Notes under the pieces: generated by a model
What the model saw: the letters and a program-made list of their open reading frames with translations, nothing else
What the model was told of the DNA's origin: nothing
Database searches by the model: none
Position numbers and translations under genes: made by a program
Origin: Parus major
Taxonomy: Eukaryota; Chordata; Aves; Passeriformes; Paridae
DNA: 64,000 nucleotides
Assembly: GCF_001522545.3 (NCBI RefSeq)
Contig: NC_031770.1
Location: 94,464,851 to 94,528,850, forward strand
Reading direction: 5' to 3'
In this document: positions 26,106 through 39,000 of the stretch, in pieces
How the letters are laid out: each line of letters begins with the position of its first letter
How positions within the stretch are numbered: the stretch's first letter is position 1

Positions 26106-28820
26106 AGCAACTTTTATGCAACCATAAAAGTCATCTTTGTAATAAGGAAGATATGTTCACTGCCTGGGGAAATGAAGTGTCAGATTAGATCTCAAGAGGT
26201 GAGAGTTAATTCTGAGCAGGCAGCACTTCTTTGTGGTCAAATCTCCATGAAATACCAGGTTTGTACTCATCAGAACTTTTCTTTCCTCCCCACTGCTTTT
26301 GCCTATCTGTGAATAGCTCTCCCCTCTGCCAGAGTAGTTGTTAACAGGGGACAGTCCACTGCGTTCATCTGTTACAGACAGGCTTGAGTCAGAGCAACCT
26401 GTGGGAATGAGCACTGAGGCAACGTCACAGGCTGTTTGGGCTGCTGTTGCACTGCTGGCTAGTTATTCTCTTGCACAGAGACACTAATGGGATGAGTTTT
26501 AATTAATGAAAATTGGGTGCTATCACATGCAGCAACTGAAAAAAAAAAGGTGAGGATCTAAACCTCTCTGTTCCTTGGGGGAAGAGAATATGGACATCAT
26601 GCTTAGATTTATGTATATTAAAAGAAGATACCTGTTGTCATAATATTATTTGGTTTCAAATGTTATATGAAGATTATAAACATGTCTGTATGAGTTACAC
26701 ACTCAACTTCAGACCCAACTTAATAATTTCTGCAGGAAGAGGAGTCATTTCTTATTCATGGTACTTCAAGAGAATTACATTATATTTGTCACATCCCAAG
26801 GTTTCTACCAGCCCTGTCATCAGTGTGTTCTTATTTATGAATGGATACCCACAACAAATTGATTAATCATGTTCTCCTCTTAGAGCTCTGGGAAGTTCAT
26901 TTTGTCCTTCAGAGTGGTCATCAGGAGAGCCTGGGACTATTCTATCACACAGTGAAGATTCTGATATGCTTCTGTCTTCCATAGTGGCCACATTCAATCA
27001 CTTGGAAAAATTTGAGAGCATCCTATATAAACCAAGCTGTTTCTCTAGTGAAGACCTTTTCATCGCTCTGATAAGAGTAAATTAAACTATATTAGGAAAT
27101 GGTTGGGACTTGAGTTGTGGCTGACTCTAAGGTAAATTTGTGAAAATTGCCTCTGTTATATTTTTGCTCCAGGCCAGTCAACAGTATGTTGAAATGCCCC
27201 TAGGCATGGCTGAAAAATTAGCACAGGCCAGATGCTGTTTGTTACAGGCTGTGTAACTATGCTCATCTGGATTTGGAGATCTCCAGTAGTATAGATGAAA
27301 TCTGTAGTGTTTCACCCACCTTTAATCCACTCTGCAGAAGCAGCTTTCCATTTCAGGGACTCCAATATACATATACATATGGCATCAGTACCTTGTACCA
27401 GAGAAGAGCATCCTTATCTTCCATGAATGCCTTGTGAATAATAAATTCTTTTAAGTTGTGATGACTTTGTTGAAAAATAGAAAAAGGAGTTGGGTATCAA
27501 AATCCTGAAAAATTGCATAGTATAATATTACAGTAACATAGATACGTGTTTTGAGGGCATTAATGAGTCCAATGGAATAAGGTTAGAACTCTTGCTGGGA
27601 GCACATGTTGCCCCGGTTCTACAGCAACAAAAGCTGCTTCCATGAAAGGACATCTCACTCAAATGTTTATTCCTCATTAACACAAATTTTATTATTTCTC
27701 AAGGGAACAGTGATCCTCCCAGTAGGCAAACAATTCTGCTGTCAAATGCTATTGATCTGAATTAAGCATAGATTAGTTTTTTTCTGTTGCTGAAGAAAGG
27801 GCTACCTTGTGCATCTGAAATCAACTGCATACCTGAAAAAGGAGGGGTAAATTGTTAGGGAAACCTTACATAGACAGTTTTCTAACCGTGGTGCTTATGA
27901 TTATACACAGAAGTGTCCTGCAGGTTTCCAGCAATGAGCTGATCTGCCAGACAAGAAAGACCTCATCCCAGATTACCCATAATGAAACACCTATCTACCA
28001 TTACACACCCTGCAATAAGCTGCTGTGTGAAAACCAGCCAGGCGGGTGGTCATGGACAGAGGATGCCCAGGCAGAGCTCACTGCTGCCTGTGGAAGAGCA
28101 GGGCCAGGAAGCTGGGCAGGAGCAGGGGAAGGGCAACAGGTAGGTATTGCATACCAGTCTGCAGGAGGAGTAATGAGAACATGGGTGGGGAGGGTTAAAT
28201 TTGGTGTTCTTTCTGTCAATTCTTGGGTTTGTTCTCCTTCTCACAAAGAGCTGGTGTGACAATACTGGACACTGGGACCCAAGGGACTTGTATGCAGGAC
28301 CCCAAACTTTGGCAGGCCTAGGGGGTCAGGACCCTGTGGAGAAGGTTTTCCTTCTTCTTTCTTCACTGCACACCCTTGTAACCACTTTAAATTTTTAATT
28401 GTATTTTTTGCTATTTGCAAACTATATTTTATTTCATTGCCAGGGTCGTTTAAATCCAGTACAGCTCATTTTCTTATACCTTTTTCTGCAGAAATGAAAA
28501 TTTGCTCTCTATAGGTTATTTTTTAAAGTGTGAATATTCAACCATTTACAGTGCCGAACTTAAGCACTTTCATAGAACAAACCAAGTACCTTTTCTCCTT
28601 TAATCCTCACATGGTTAAAGCTCAGTCACAGTTTGCTGATCTCAGAAGTGGATGTTGTGAATTTGTAGGAGAATTACCAATTCCAAGTATTGACAGCAGG
28701 TCTTTTTTTTTTCTTTCTTTTCTTTTTTCTGTTATCCCATGTTTATTATCCATAAAATGTATTTCCAAAGACACAACTTTTTATTTGACTGTATTAGTTC
28801 GTTGGGGGTTTTTTTAATTC

Positions 28821-28873
28821 TATATCTATTTATTTAATATCTATATCTATTTATTTATTTAATATCTATTATT
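28821..28873. repeat. AT-rich tandem repeat (TATATCTATTTATTTAAT type)
   Basis: Two near-identical copies of a unit of about 21 bases lie at 28821-28841 and 28842-28866. The second has a 4-base TTTA-type expansion, and a partial third copy follows. It is a simple AT microsatellite-like array. Confidence 0.8.
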
Positions 28874-28941
28874 AAACAGTATATATCAGTTCAGGTATGA
28901 GGACTTCAATAAAAAATTTATTCTTTTGTTGTCTGTGTTCA

Positions 28942-29002
28942 TGCATATATGTGTGTATGTATATATTTTTTATGTGTGTGTATATACCAATACACACACA
29001 TA
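28942..29002. repeat. TG/CA microsatellite forming a perfect 12-bp hairpin
   Basis: A TG/TA-rich run is followed by a CA run. TATGTGTGTGTA at 28971-28982 is the exact reverse complement of TACACACACATA at 28991-29002, with an 8-base loop between them. Confidence 0.85.
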
Positions 29003-31634
29003 CTCTTCCGTGTTCCTTCACTAATTTGGTAACCTCAGCTTATGATTCACAAAATATTGATTCTTATTAATAGTCATTTAAATGTGATTGGTTTCATGCA
29101 TGCTACTATCTAGTATTTAATGGTGCATGTTTATTCATTCTTATGTGCCTTTTGCATCTGAATGTTTCAACATAGAAATAAGAAAGCTGTATCATCTCCT
29201 GTTTGTTCAGTTTGAGAGTTTTCTAAAATGTACTTTAGCTACAGAATGCTTCAAACCCACAAGGGCGTTAAAAACAACAGTTCAAGATTTTTGGAACCTT
29301 GACATGACGTCAAATAGCCAAGATGTTTTTTTCACTCAGCCATAAGGCTCACTTGAACACTAAATATTCCAGAGAGTAGTGCTTTGTGACCTTTTAATAT
29401 CAGCACTCATGAAGAATGTTTCATTTAACTTCTTCAGATCATTTACTTTCCTGATTTGTGAGAGACTAATGGAAATTTGGAGATTAATTTGGAAGCATAC
29501 TCATTTGCCTGAGTGAATATGAACTTGGATGAAACAGTTCAAGAGTAACTCATCAGATTTAAAATGTGGTTTTCAATTAACAAAATGTGTTTATAATGTA
29601 GGATGTGTCTAGTGAACAGTCCATTTAATGAGCTGGTGGCCATCTTGAGATCATCAAACATCACTGACTGTTTCCCTTTACTAGTTCTATTTTCAAACAG
29701 ATAACTCCAAGTCCAGAATGATTTCTTACTGTATTAATATCAACCATTGCCTTTTCCTTAAATTGATAAAAACAAATTATTAAAAATTAAATAATAAAGT
29801 TGAAAGTCAATGCCATGCCTGGGAAAATGCAACCTACCAGACAGGTTACTAAAGCAGAACAGCAGAAAGTGTTTAAGTGTGAGGACGAATTCAAGCACTG
29901 CTCTCCAAGTGATTGCAACATTTGTGTGTACAGAAGGGCTTCCACATCACAACCATCTGTAATGCCTCATTTTGGGCATGGTTTACAGCCTAAAAACTCT
30001 CTGAGGCTTTTTTGTTTCAGACGTTACAGAGAGAGAATAACACTCTTCAGAATGGACTGTACCAACACTGTCCTACTGAGATATCTGACCCAGCTCAATA
30101 GAACAGCTGAGAACACACAACTACCATAAAACATTCATTATATAGCATTCACTCTGATCTGCAGGGCAGACTCTGTCTCCATTGATTCCCTGTGCTTCTT
30201 CTTCCTTTGCAGATGTCACCACCTTTTCTTGAGCACTTTGACTACACCACCTTTTTTTTTCTTTCAAATGATGGGTACAACATGCAAACATTGTCACTGT
30301 CTGGATTTTCCAAGTAAGGTGGACCTGGGAGGCAGGAGGTCAAAGACATTAGTCCAGATCCTAGTGGTACCAAAAGAGCATCTAAAGTAATGTATCCATT
30401 TGTCATGATTCCTACCATGGAAATATTTCACTGCAAAAGCAGGACAGAAACATCTGCCATCCTTTGAGTATGGTAATGAATCACTGTTACTACTTTCACT
30501 TCCCAGTTTTCCCTCTGGAATGTTAAATTCTTTTGTGGATTTGTCCCTAACAATGCTGAGAGCCTTATTCACAGCAGGCTGAATACTAAAAATTGTCTCT
30601 CATAATTTCATTATGTGGTCAGTGGTTTTGTTTTCCTAATTCCATTTCTGTTTTCTCCTAAGTTACAAAAGATCATTTCTTGTTTGTCGCCCTGAAAACT
30701 CAGTTTTCTGAGCTTGCTAACATAGTTTTCTAAAGACTTTCCCAGGGCAGTAACTGTAAACATAGATATGTATACCTTCTTTCTGTTACACGTCTTGTGA
30801 TGGACATCTCTCATGGCCAGTGTGGTTGGGAAGGTGTTATCCTGACCATCCAATCCCTGGCCATGGTCAGAAACCTGTAAATCCTGAGAGAAGAAATAAA
30901 GCTCTCTCTTCCTTTCACCACACCTCAAGCTGTGTTCATGTGACCTATTTCATCTCCAGCAGCAATACTTGTTAGCATTTGATCAGCTTTAGAACTACTT
31001 GACACACTTACTGACCACCCTTAAATCCAAGACATAAACTTCACCATATGAAACTGCAGTGGTCTCTGCAAGAAGTCCATGCATTGGAAGAAGGCAGAAA
31101 GTTCATCATTCAGCTTGCAATTAATCTGTCTAAAAGAGTCTGAGTTTGGTCTGAAACTAGTGCTCTGTGAAGATGAAAGATTAATTTTCTGTCCCATTTT
31201 AAAATAAAAAGTTTTTGTGATTCAAGCCACTGAATTTCAGACCTTCTGTAGATCTTAAAAATTATTCATCTGTTCCACATCCTTTCACATAAATCATAAT
31301 TTTCTCATTAGTTAAGGCAGAGTTTTCAAACAGTCATATACAGGATTTGCATGCATTCAGACACAAGAAACTGAGTAGGCTCTTCTCTGCAGTTAAGCTT
31401 ATCTTTACATAGTTTTGTTCTGCAAGTGGGGTTACTCCAGAACAACAGAACATCCAAGAGATTCTTCCTGTAACTGGTTTTCAATGCTTGCTTGCATGAG
31501 ATAAGACATCAATTTGGGTTTAAATCAACATTTTAACAAGACACTCTCATGTCTATTGATGTCACATTCCACCTTCTACTGAGAAAAATAAATTTAGGAC
31601 ATAAGTTCAGCATCATACACTGACCAAATCCAAC

Positions 31635-31875
31635 TTGATCCAACATGTCCAGATAGATCCCTGTGCAGAGCGTTTCTGCTCTGCAGCAGATCAACACTCT
31701 CACCCAAACTGGTTTGATCAGCAAACTGACTGAGGGTGCCATCAATCCCCTTGTCCAAATGACTGATGAAGGATTGGCTCAGCACTGATCCCTGGGGAAC
31801 CCCACCAGTGACTGGCCATCAACTGGATGTGGCAACATTCACACCCCCCTCTGGGCCCAGCCATCCAACCAAACA
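31635..31875 (-). mobile_element. CR1 LINE fragment, internal, minus strand
   Basis: An internal CR1 piece without the 3' end. It shows the minus-strand landmarks ATCAGCAAACTGACTGAGGG (31719-31738), ATCCCTGGGGAACCCCACCA and CTGGGCCCAGCCATCCAACCA (about 31852-31872). The order matches the right-hand part of the 15052-15995 copy. The edges are approximate, and the short ORFs on the minus strand across it are remnants. An A/C-rich tract (31868-31934) follows it. Confidence 0.82.
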
Positions 31876-33496
31876 AAATAAACCCCAACAAAACAGAAAA
31901 CAACACCACCAACAACAAAAAAAAAAACAAACATTTGTTAATGCTAGGAAAAGCCTGTAAAAAAAGGATAAGAAAAATTACAGCCATAGTTAATTTGTGA
32001 TGCAGGACTCCCTGTTGTAAATTTTTTACCTCATAGGCCTTAATATATTTTTAATTACAAAAAATTGTGACAATATTTCTATGAACTTATATGAAATTTT
32101 TTACCAGACACAAGCTGTTTCATGGTATAGCTTTATGTTTTCTAAATAAAAGTACTTTTTGTTTGTTTTCAGCCCATATGACCTTTAGTTCTCTACTGGA
32201 ATAGACAATGAATGATTGTTGTCTATTCACCTTCTTCATCCTATTTCTGACTTTCAGACACCTCTACAAGATCTTCTCTAGCTAAAGAGAGTAATAGCAA
32301 AGAAAAAACCCTTTCCAATAAAATTAAATTCATTCCAGAAGAAAGCTAAGTATTTTAAGTAACTAGAAGTAATGGCATCATTGATACCCAGATAAATTGA
32401 TCTTTCCCAGTGAAGTACATTTATTTCACCCTTTTCTTGCCTCTTTTGACTTCTGCTATTTTGCTTAACATATTAAAATGAGGCTTATTGCTTTTGCTTC
32501 TATGTTGTTAAGCTGGAACTTCAGCAAAATTGCTTCTGTTGAAGTACTGTTCAACTATATCCACTTTTTGCCTCTTCTCTTGCAAGAGTGTTCTTAGAAC
32601 TCTAAAACCCAGGAGAGATTAGAAAATAATTTTGCTGTTATAGATTAGACATCCATATTAACAGTGTCCTTCATGCTTTGCTAGACCCCGGCATTGTCAA
32701 TAAAAGCTACAAAACGGTGTAATCTGCTATCAAAAAGAGCTCCTGCAGCAGCACAGATTTGTGTTGGAGGTCTCATTCTAATCCAATGCTTGTAACAACT
32801 GATGATGCCTCAGAGAGCCTGGCAGGGCTGCAGGCTGTTACAGTGCAAATGCAAATTGTTTTGAGATTATAGAATTGTGTCTGCTTCCTGTGTCAAACAT
32901 CAGTTGCAATTGCATAATATTTTAAGTATGAGATAATTTTTCTAAATACCATAGTAGGTTTACAGAAATTCATTTATGTGAGTAATCTGAAATTGCATTG
33001 CCTTGAGGTATTTCCTTGAACAGAATTTATCTTTTTATCCTCAACTCAAAGATTTATTTTATAGGTCTTTAACTTTTAAGAACATAGATACAGCACTGGT
33101 CTTCTTGTGCAGATTTAAATATTGGGAATATAGCAAATTGAACAAGTCAATTTAAAACTTAATAATATTAATATGATTAACTGTTAAGGTTCACTGCTGC
33201 TTTTCTCAAGAGTTTTGTTTAGCATAAGGACTGTTTTATACTGGTCTTGTACTCCATGCTTAGACCATCATTGATCTGTGCAGTTTCACTGCAGCATGAA
33301 GGTCTGACACCCTTTCTGCTGGAAAAATGGCTTAAGACAAACAGCTAACAGAAAATCTGGAACAAAGGGGCTGTAGTCAGCAGGATTTTCATTGAAATTT
33401 TCTGCACTTACAAAGACAGTATGTGAATCTTGGATTAAAAAAAATAAGGCTGTTCTTGAGCACCTTATTTTTACCCTCTTAATTCTCTTTCATCAG

Positions 33497-33527
33497 ATTT
33501 CGATAATCGGATTCTGAATGAGCTCCA
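33497..33527 (+). other. Possible 31-base spliced exon upstream of TPO
   Basis: A pyrimidine-rich stretch ending in CATCAG at 33491-33496 and a consensus-like donor GTAAGA starting at 33528 bracket 31 bases. One frame is open and would encode FDNRILNEL, but two frames contain stops. It lies about 2.4 kb before the TPO start codon, where a noncoding exon could be expected. Paired splice-like signals arise often by chance in 30 kb, so this is only a candidate. Confidence 0.15.
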
Positions 33528-34809
33528 GTAAGAACAGGAATGCAGTTGTGCCCATCTGTGTGAGTCTGGTGTAATTAAGACTTCACACAGATTTTAACTA
33601 AAACTGTATTTGTGGCTCAGCGGGCAGTTAAATATTCATACTTAGAAAAACACAAAATAAATGTTGCCATTCAATTTTTTCGTCACAGACCAATTTACTG
33701 TGTGTAACCATTTGAGGCCCACTGTTGACAAATACTTCAACTGCAACCAATGAGCAGATGTTGAGATCCTTGTTCAAACAAACTTTGATGTAGGTATGCT
33801 CTTTTTGAACTAAATGGGCAAGCTTTGATTTTTGACTGTGAAACAGCAAAGAAAATCAAACCTGTTTTTCACTTTAAGAAAGTCTCTCATCTCTCAGAAA
33901 TTAAATCTGTAGCACTTGTGAAATATATGAAAGGATATAGTGCAAGCTTTTTATTCTATTAGGTGTTTGGAATGGATCTGCTTTTCTCAATGTATTGCTG
34001 TGCCTTAGAAGTCAATCTCCTTTGTACTTTCTTATGTAAGGAAACATAATCTTAAAAGATTTACAATTTGAAGCAGGATAAAGGGGTATTGCAAGCTTGA
34101 CTTCTTGTCTTCAATCTTAAATTCTCCAGCCAAGGAGCATAAACCTACTTTTCCAATGGAGGTCTGTTCCCCTTTGCTCTGTGCTCACTTCTGAACCATG
34201 TCCACTCACCTTTGCAGAGAACAGGTTATGGATGATATTCCCAAACCTCTGTAATAACATCCTGGAGTTTGTCCTCCCGTCAGTTCACATGCTCCTAGGT
34301 TTGCTTTCACCACCATGGACCTCAGCCTCACGGTCCAGGATGCTCCCTGCTCCCCACCTCCTACTCACCTTATACCTCATGGCAGAGGTCAAAACGCTGA
34401 TCTTGGCTCCACCTTGTGATCTCCCAGGTGTGACCAACAGAGTAAACGAGGCACTCCTCAATATTGATTCCAGATCTGATGTTGATCTCTCTGCCTCTAT
34501 AGGAAAATGGAACAAAACCCAGCCAAATAGATTCTTTAGGTCAGAGTACTGACTTTAAAAGAAGCAATAGGGCTGGAAAGTGTAACTAAAGAAAAGTATC
34601 TAGGCTCAGAGAAAAAGACTAAATAAAAAGTGCTGGAAGGAAGTTGGTGGGAAACCTGGGGGTTAACATCTGAATTCCAAATGGTTATTTTGGTAAAGCA
34701 CAAATTATAGAATGCATAAAATTGGACACAAAGTTGCCTTTTTGTCAAATAAATTTTTAAAAAGAAAACCTAATGAAAAATAGTTTATTTTACTGTATAA
34801 CATGACAAT

Positions 34810-34836
34810 TATATACATGTGTGTATATATATATTT
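34810..34836. repeat. TA/TG microsatellite
   Basis: A short alternating TA and TG run lies about 1.1 kb before the TPO start codon. No function is inferred. Confidence 0.7.
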
Positions 34837-35935
34837 ATTATGAACTTATTTTCCTTCTTAATTTCAGGAAAATAATTCTGATGTAAGAACTGACTACACA
34901 GTTATCTTTTGGTTCCCAGCAGGAAAAAATAAACAAATCAAGTGTTAACGTCAGTTTCTGCTTTGTGGGAACATAAATGTGGCCAAAAAGATTTTGAAAT
35001 AATTTGCACTGTTAAAGCTTGAGTGAGTACCAGTGCATGAAGCTGATAGCATAAACTGGGCCCCTGGAAAGTACTTGGCTTTCAGAATTCAGAACAGTTA
35101 CTGCCATCGATAAAGTACAGACCTGTGGAAGATAATCTCCTCAGCAGACAAAAGGTCAGACAATAAAACTTTTGCTTGCCATTTTCCAGAAGAAATTCAT
35201 CATATTAACTCTTTAAAAGAAAGGGGAATTTTCACATTGAATTTCTATGGGCAAGATAGATTCTCTGAATTTTCAGACTTGATTATGGTTTTTTAGTTTT
35301 GATAGGATATGAAGCTAGAACTATTTAAAATATTTCAATTTCCAGTCAACATAATGCATGTGAAAAATTATACGTCTTGGAGAGTTTATATATTTGCACT
35401 GCTGTAAGAACTGCCAGAATACCAATACTGAAATGGAGAATGCAGCTCACCTCAGCCAAGTGAGCATATTCACTGTGCTGCTTTGATACCACAGTTATCT
35501 CTGACTAGGAGCACAGATTGGGATCTGATTAATTGCTATTAGTTTGGCCATTTCATTATCTAATCTCTAGTCACAAATTTACAATCAAATCAATGTAGTG
35601 CACAGAGAAGTTCAAACGAATGGGGGTAAAATATTGATGATTTTCTAATATATAACCTAAGTGCTACTGATATTGTGAGAACATATTATGTTAAAAAATA
35701 AAATTATGTGTATCATTGTGCTAGAAGCTTCTCAAAATGTAAAAGAAAAGTAATAAATAAGGAAGGGAAAAAGAGAAAGTGAATGACTTTGAACATCAAA
35801 AACATAGTCAGAACATGGCTGGAAATCTAATTTTAAAGTAAAATTTGCCGTATACAGAAAATTATTTATAGTCTGGCTTATAATTAGAAGATGAAGGTAT
35901 ATATATTTTCAACCGTTATCTCTTCTTTCTTGTAG

Positions 35936-36029
35936 ATGAAAGTTTTCATTATTTTGGGATTTTCAGCAGCTATAGCCTTCACAGCTGTTTTCTTTTCTTT
36001 CCTTCAAACAGGGAAAGACACCATCTTTG
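35936..36029 (+). CDS. TPO: TPO coding exon 1: start codon and signal peptide
   Basis: Encodes residues 1-31 plus one base of codon 32. The N-terminus [20 protein letters not shown] is a hydrophobic signal peptide, followed by SFLQTGKD, which parallels the human start (short basic N-terminus, hydrophobic core, then FF..ISRGKE). The ATG sits directly after TTCTTTCTTGTAG, a good splice acceptor, and the TAG is also an in-frame stop just before the ATG. The start is therefore probably the first codon of an internal exon with a noncoding exon upstream. The alternative is that transcription begins a few bases upstream, from the TATATATATT at about 35899-35908. The donor is TTTG|GTAAGT at 36030. 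Confidence 0.88.
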
Positions 36030-39000
36030 GTAAGTAACAGTAAAAATATGTGTTATTTTCCTATGTTGACTGTTAAACTGAAAATACTGACACTGAAGAT
36101 GGTTTAGCAATGGCAGTATAGCTCAAACTCTTTTGTGTGCAAAATATACTACCTGGCTTCTCTGAGAATTATACCATGGAGGTTTTCTTTTAAATTGCAA
36201 TTTCATAAACTCAGTAAGTAAAATTTTGTATGTGTAGTGTATCTCAATCACTTCCTTGACTTGGAGTGATTTTACTTTCTTAGTGGCATTCATATGTCAG
36301 ATGACACGTTGCCAAGCACGATTGCTGGATTTCTTTCCCCATCTGATAATCATCCTGGGCTAGAGGCAGTTGCCATAGGATGTCCCACCTGGCACCCTCC
36401 TGCTGTCCCACAAGGGTGCTTCTCTCCTGTGGATCTGTTGGCTGCTGGCACCCTGTGGATTTTAGAGCATCTCAGATTGCTGTGCTCCTATGTTCAAAAA
36501 ATATAATCTTGTCATTCTTACCATCATCTTCATCTGCTTAATTTAAATCAGTTAAATCTAATAAATTAGAAGTGTAGCAGATAGTAGACTGAATTTTAAA
36601 AGAAATCTGCAGAGCCTGATTTTACATTAAATTAGGGCAGAGATAGTAAAAAAACAGGATTTCAAATCACAATTTCTTATATTATATAGCTATACACATG
36701 ATTCATAAAGGATGGTGATATGATTCTCTAGGCAAGTTTTCACCTAAAGTTAGTGTAGAACCATAAATAAAATAAAATTATATGCAAAAAAAAAAATTAA
36801 ATTAAAAACAAATTCCCAAGCTATTACTTATGAGAAAGCTTTTTTGTACCATCACTTCAAAAAGGAGATCAGGTTTTCTTTCTGTACTGGATTCTTTACT
36901 TTGAGCTTACATATAAATTGTTTGGAAAGATGTGGTCTAAAACAACCACATTATATGTTAATTAATACAAAATGAATCCAAGAATAATAGAATGGTTTAG
37001 TTTGGAAGGGACCTTAAAGATCATCCAGGTCCACACCCTCTGCCATGTGTAGGGATCCCATTCACCAGACCAGTTTGCTCAAGGCCTCATCCAGTCTGGC
37101 CTTCAACACTTCCAGGAATGAGGCATCCACAACTCCTCTGGGAAACCAGTTCTAGAGCCTCACCACCCTCACAGTAAAGAATTTCATTGCCTCTCATCCT
37201 GTCATAGAAGAAGTCCCTCTCCCTCCTTTTTATATCCTTCCCTATGGCACAGGAAAAAAACCAATATACAAAAAAATACATGTGCTATAAATAAATAGAA
37301 TAGGTGAAATGTGATTCTTTTTATAGTAAGTGTTTTTGGTCTGATGAGACAGTACAAGATAATATTTATTACTCAAGAACCACATTTTTGAAGACACTGC
37401 ATTGGTACCAAATTCATACTTAGTAGAAACAGAAGAGAGACAATGGAATTTAAGTATAGCAACTGGATATTCTCTTTTACATCAGAGTCTCAATCAATAT
37501 CACATTATGAGGAATACTTCAAGCATATTATACTTCTCAGAGCTAAGCCCCCTAAAAGTAATTTAAAAATATGCTGTATTAAATTCTAAAAGACTTACTT
37601 ATTTTATGGCCTATAAAAATCAAACTTGCTTTTTAACATAAACTCAAAATGGTTTTTAGAAGTAGTGGAAATCCAATTGATAACACCAAATGAATCATCT
37701 GAATATTTTATTATGCATAGGTGATAAAGAGAAATAACTACTGCTATACTTAGATACTGAAAATTTCAGTAGAGTATAATTTAGCCTTGGAGAGATTACT
37801 CCTCATCACACATTTCTCTTGCTCGAGCTGAGTGCCCTATTCAAAAAATAGATGGTAGAAAAAGCACAGTATTGGCTACAGGTAAAACATGCTCCCCTAA
37901 AATTACACTGTATATAAATGATGAATGTAAATAAATGATTGTTACTATTTTTTATGATTTGTTTTCTAAGAAACAAATGGGCCATCACACAAAATTCAGT
38001 TAGATATAAACCAGTTGGACTTTAAACACGACTGGTTCTTTTGTTGTAAAACAACATGTACACAAAAGAAGGATAAGCTAAGCCTCATAATAGCATTATA
38101 CAAAATAGCACAGCTGAAGTGTTATTATGTTCACATTCATCTTTCCATCAAACATATGTGAAGAAATGGGAATAGGGCTTTCATGCACTGGCCCAATCCC
38201 AGGTCCTAATTTTGCTTGAATATGGACTTCAATTCTTCATGTGGCTCAGACCAGCTCCCATTTCCTGTGAGGGAGGGTGAAGTTTGTCCTGTAAACCCAA
38301 GGACAGTTTTATTAAAAATACATATGAAGCCTAAGGAACACAACTGCATACAGAGCACACAACATGTTTCATCTGGACTTATTATTTTTGTCCTATATAA
38401 CATGTCCATAACTGAATTTATACTTCAAGCAAGGAAATCTAAATCCCCAAGTCTTATAAATTATGGAAGAATGTATTTATCACCTCTACCTTACTTTTAG
38501 AAAGCTCAGAAGCCACAACATTAATTTCAGAAATAAAATATTGAGATGGTTTTAAAGGGCAAAAATTGTACCTTAATATTATAAACTTGTGTATTTTCTA
38601 CTTGTAAGCATTTTAATAAATATGCTATTTATTAACATATTTATCTTTCTTTCTTTCTGTTTGTTTTTTCCCCTGCTGAGAACAAATTGAAGAAAACTGC
38701 ATTACAAAGGCTATCCAGAAAAGTTCTAGTCTGGTGAATTATGCTGCACATTATGACATTAAAAGGTAAAAAACAGAAGTGAAGAAAGTATTCATGAAAA
38801 AAGCTTTCATAACAAAAACGTTTGATGTCAGCCTTTTGTTTCTTTGAGAACCCATATAATCACAAAATCACTGCTCACATTACCTTTGAGAGATCTGGTC
38901 TAGAGGATCCCATGGCAGGGGGGTTGGAACTAGGGGATAGCTAAAGTTCCTTCCAACCCAAACCATTCTGTGATTATGTCACTGAACATCTGATCCAACA

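Larger units (their letters stand above)
6227..35935. other. SNTG2-TPO intergenic spacer
   Basis: About 29.7 kb between the SNTG2 stop and the TPO start codon. It contains the SNTG2 3' UTR at its left end, CR1 fragments at about 15052-15995 and 31635-31875, tandem and low-complexity tracts, and a GC/G-rich block at about 22730-23330. The TPO promoter and any noncoding first exon should lie near its right end. No protein-coding gene can be supported. The ORFs in it are short, overlap in several frames and match no family I recognise. The longest, 172 codons at 25475-25993, is Leu/Cys/Ser-rich and looks like chance. Segments 7406-9980, 10045-15050, 16000-22700, 23560-24140, 24200-28800 and 29010-31630 otherwise show nothing I recognise. 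Confidence 0.7.

Noticed and set aside
32849..32856. Octamer motif ATGCAAAT as a regulatory site
   Set aside because: A single 8-base match is expected by chance in a window this size and there is no supporting context.
34181..34552. 123-codon ORF upstream of TPO
   Set aside because: No recognisable domain; overlapping antisense ORF of similar quality; not in phase with or spliced to TPO.
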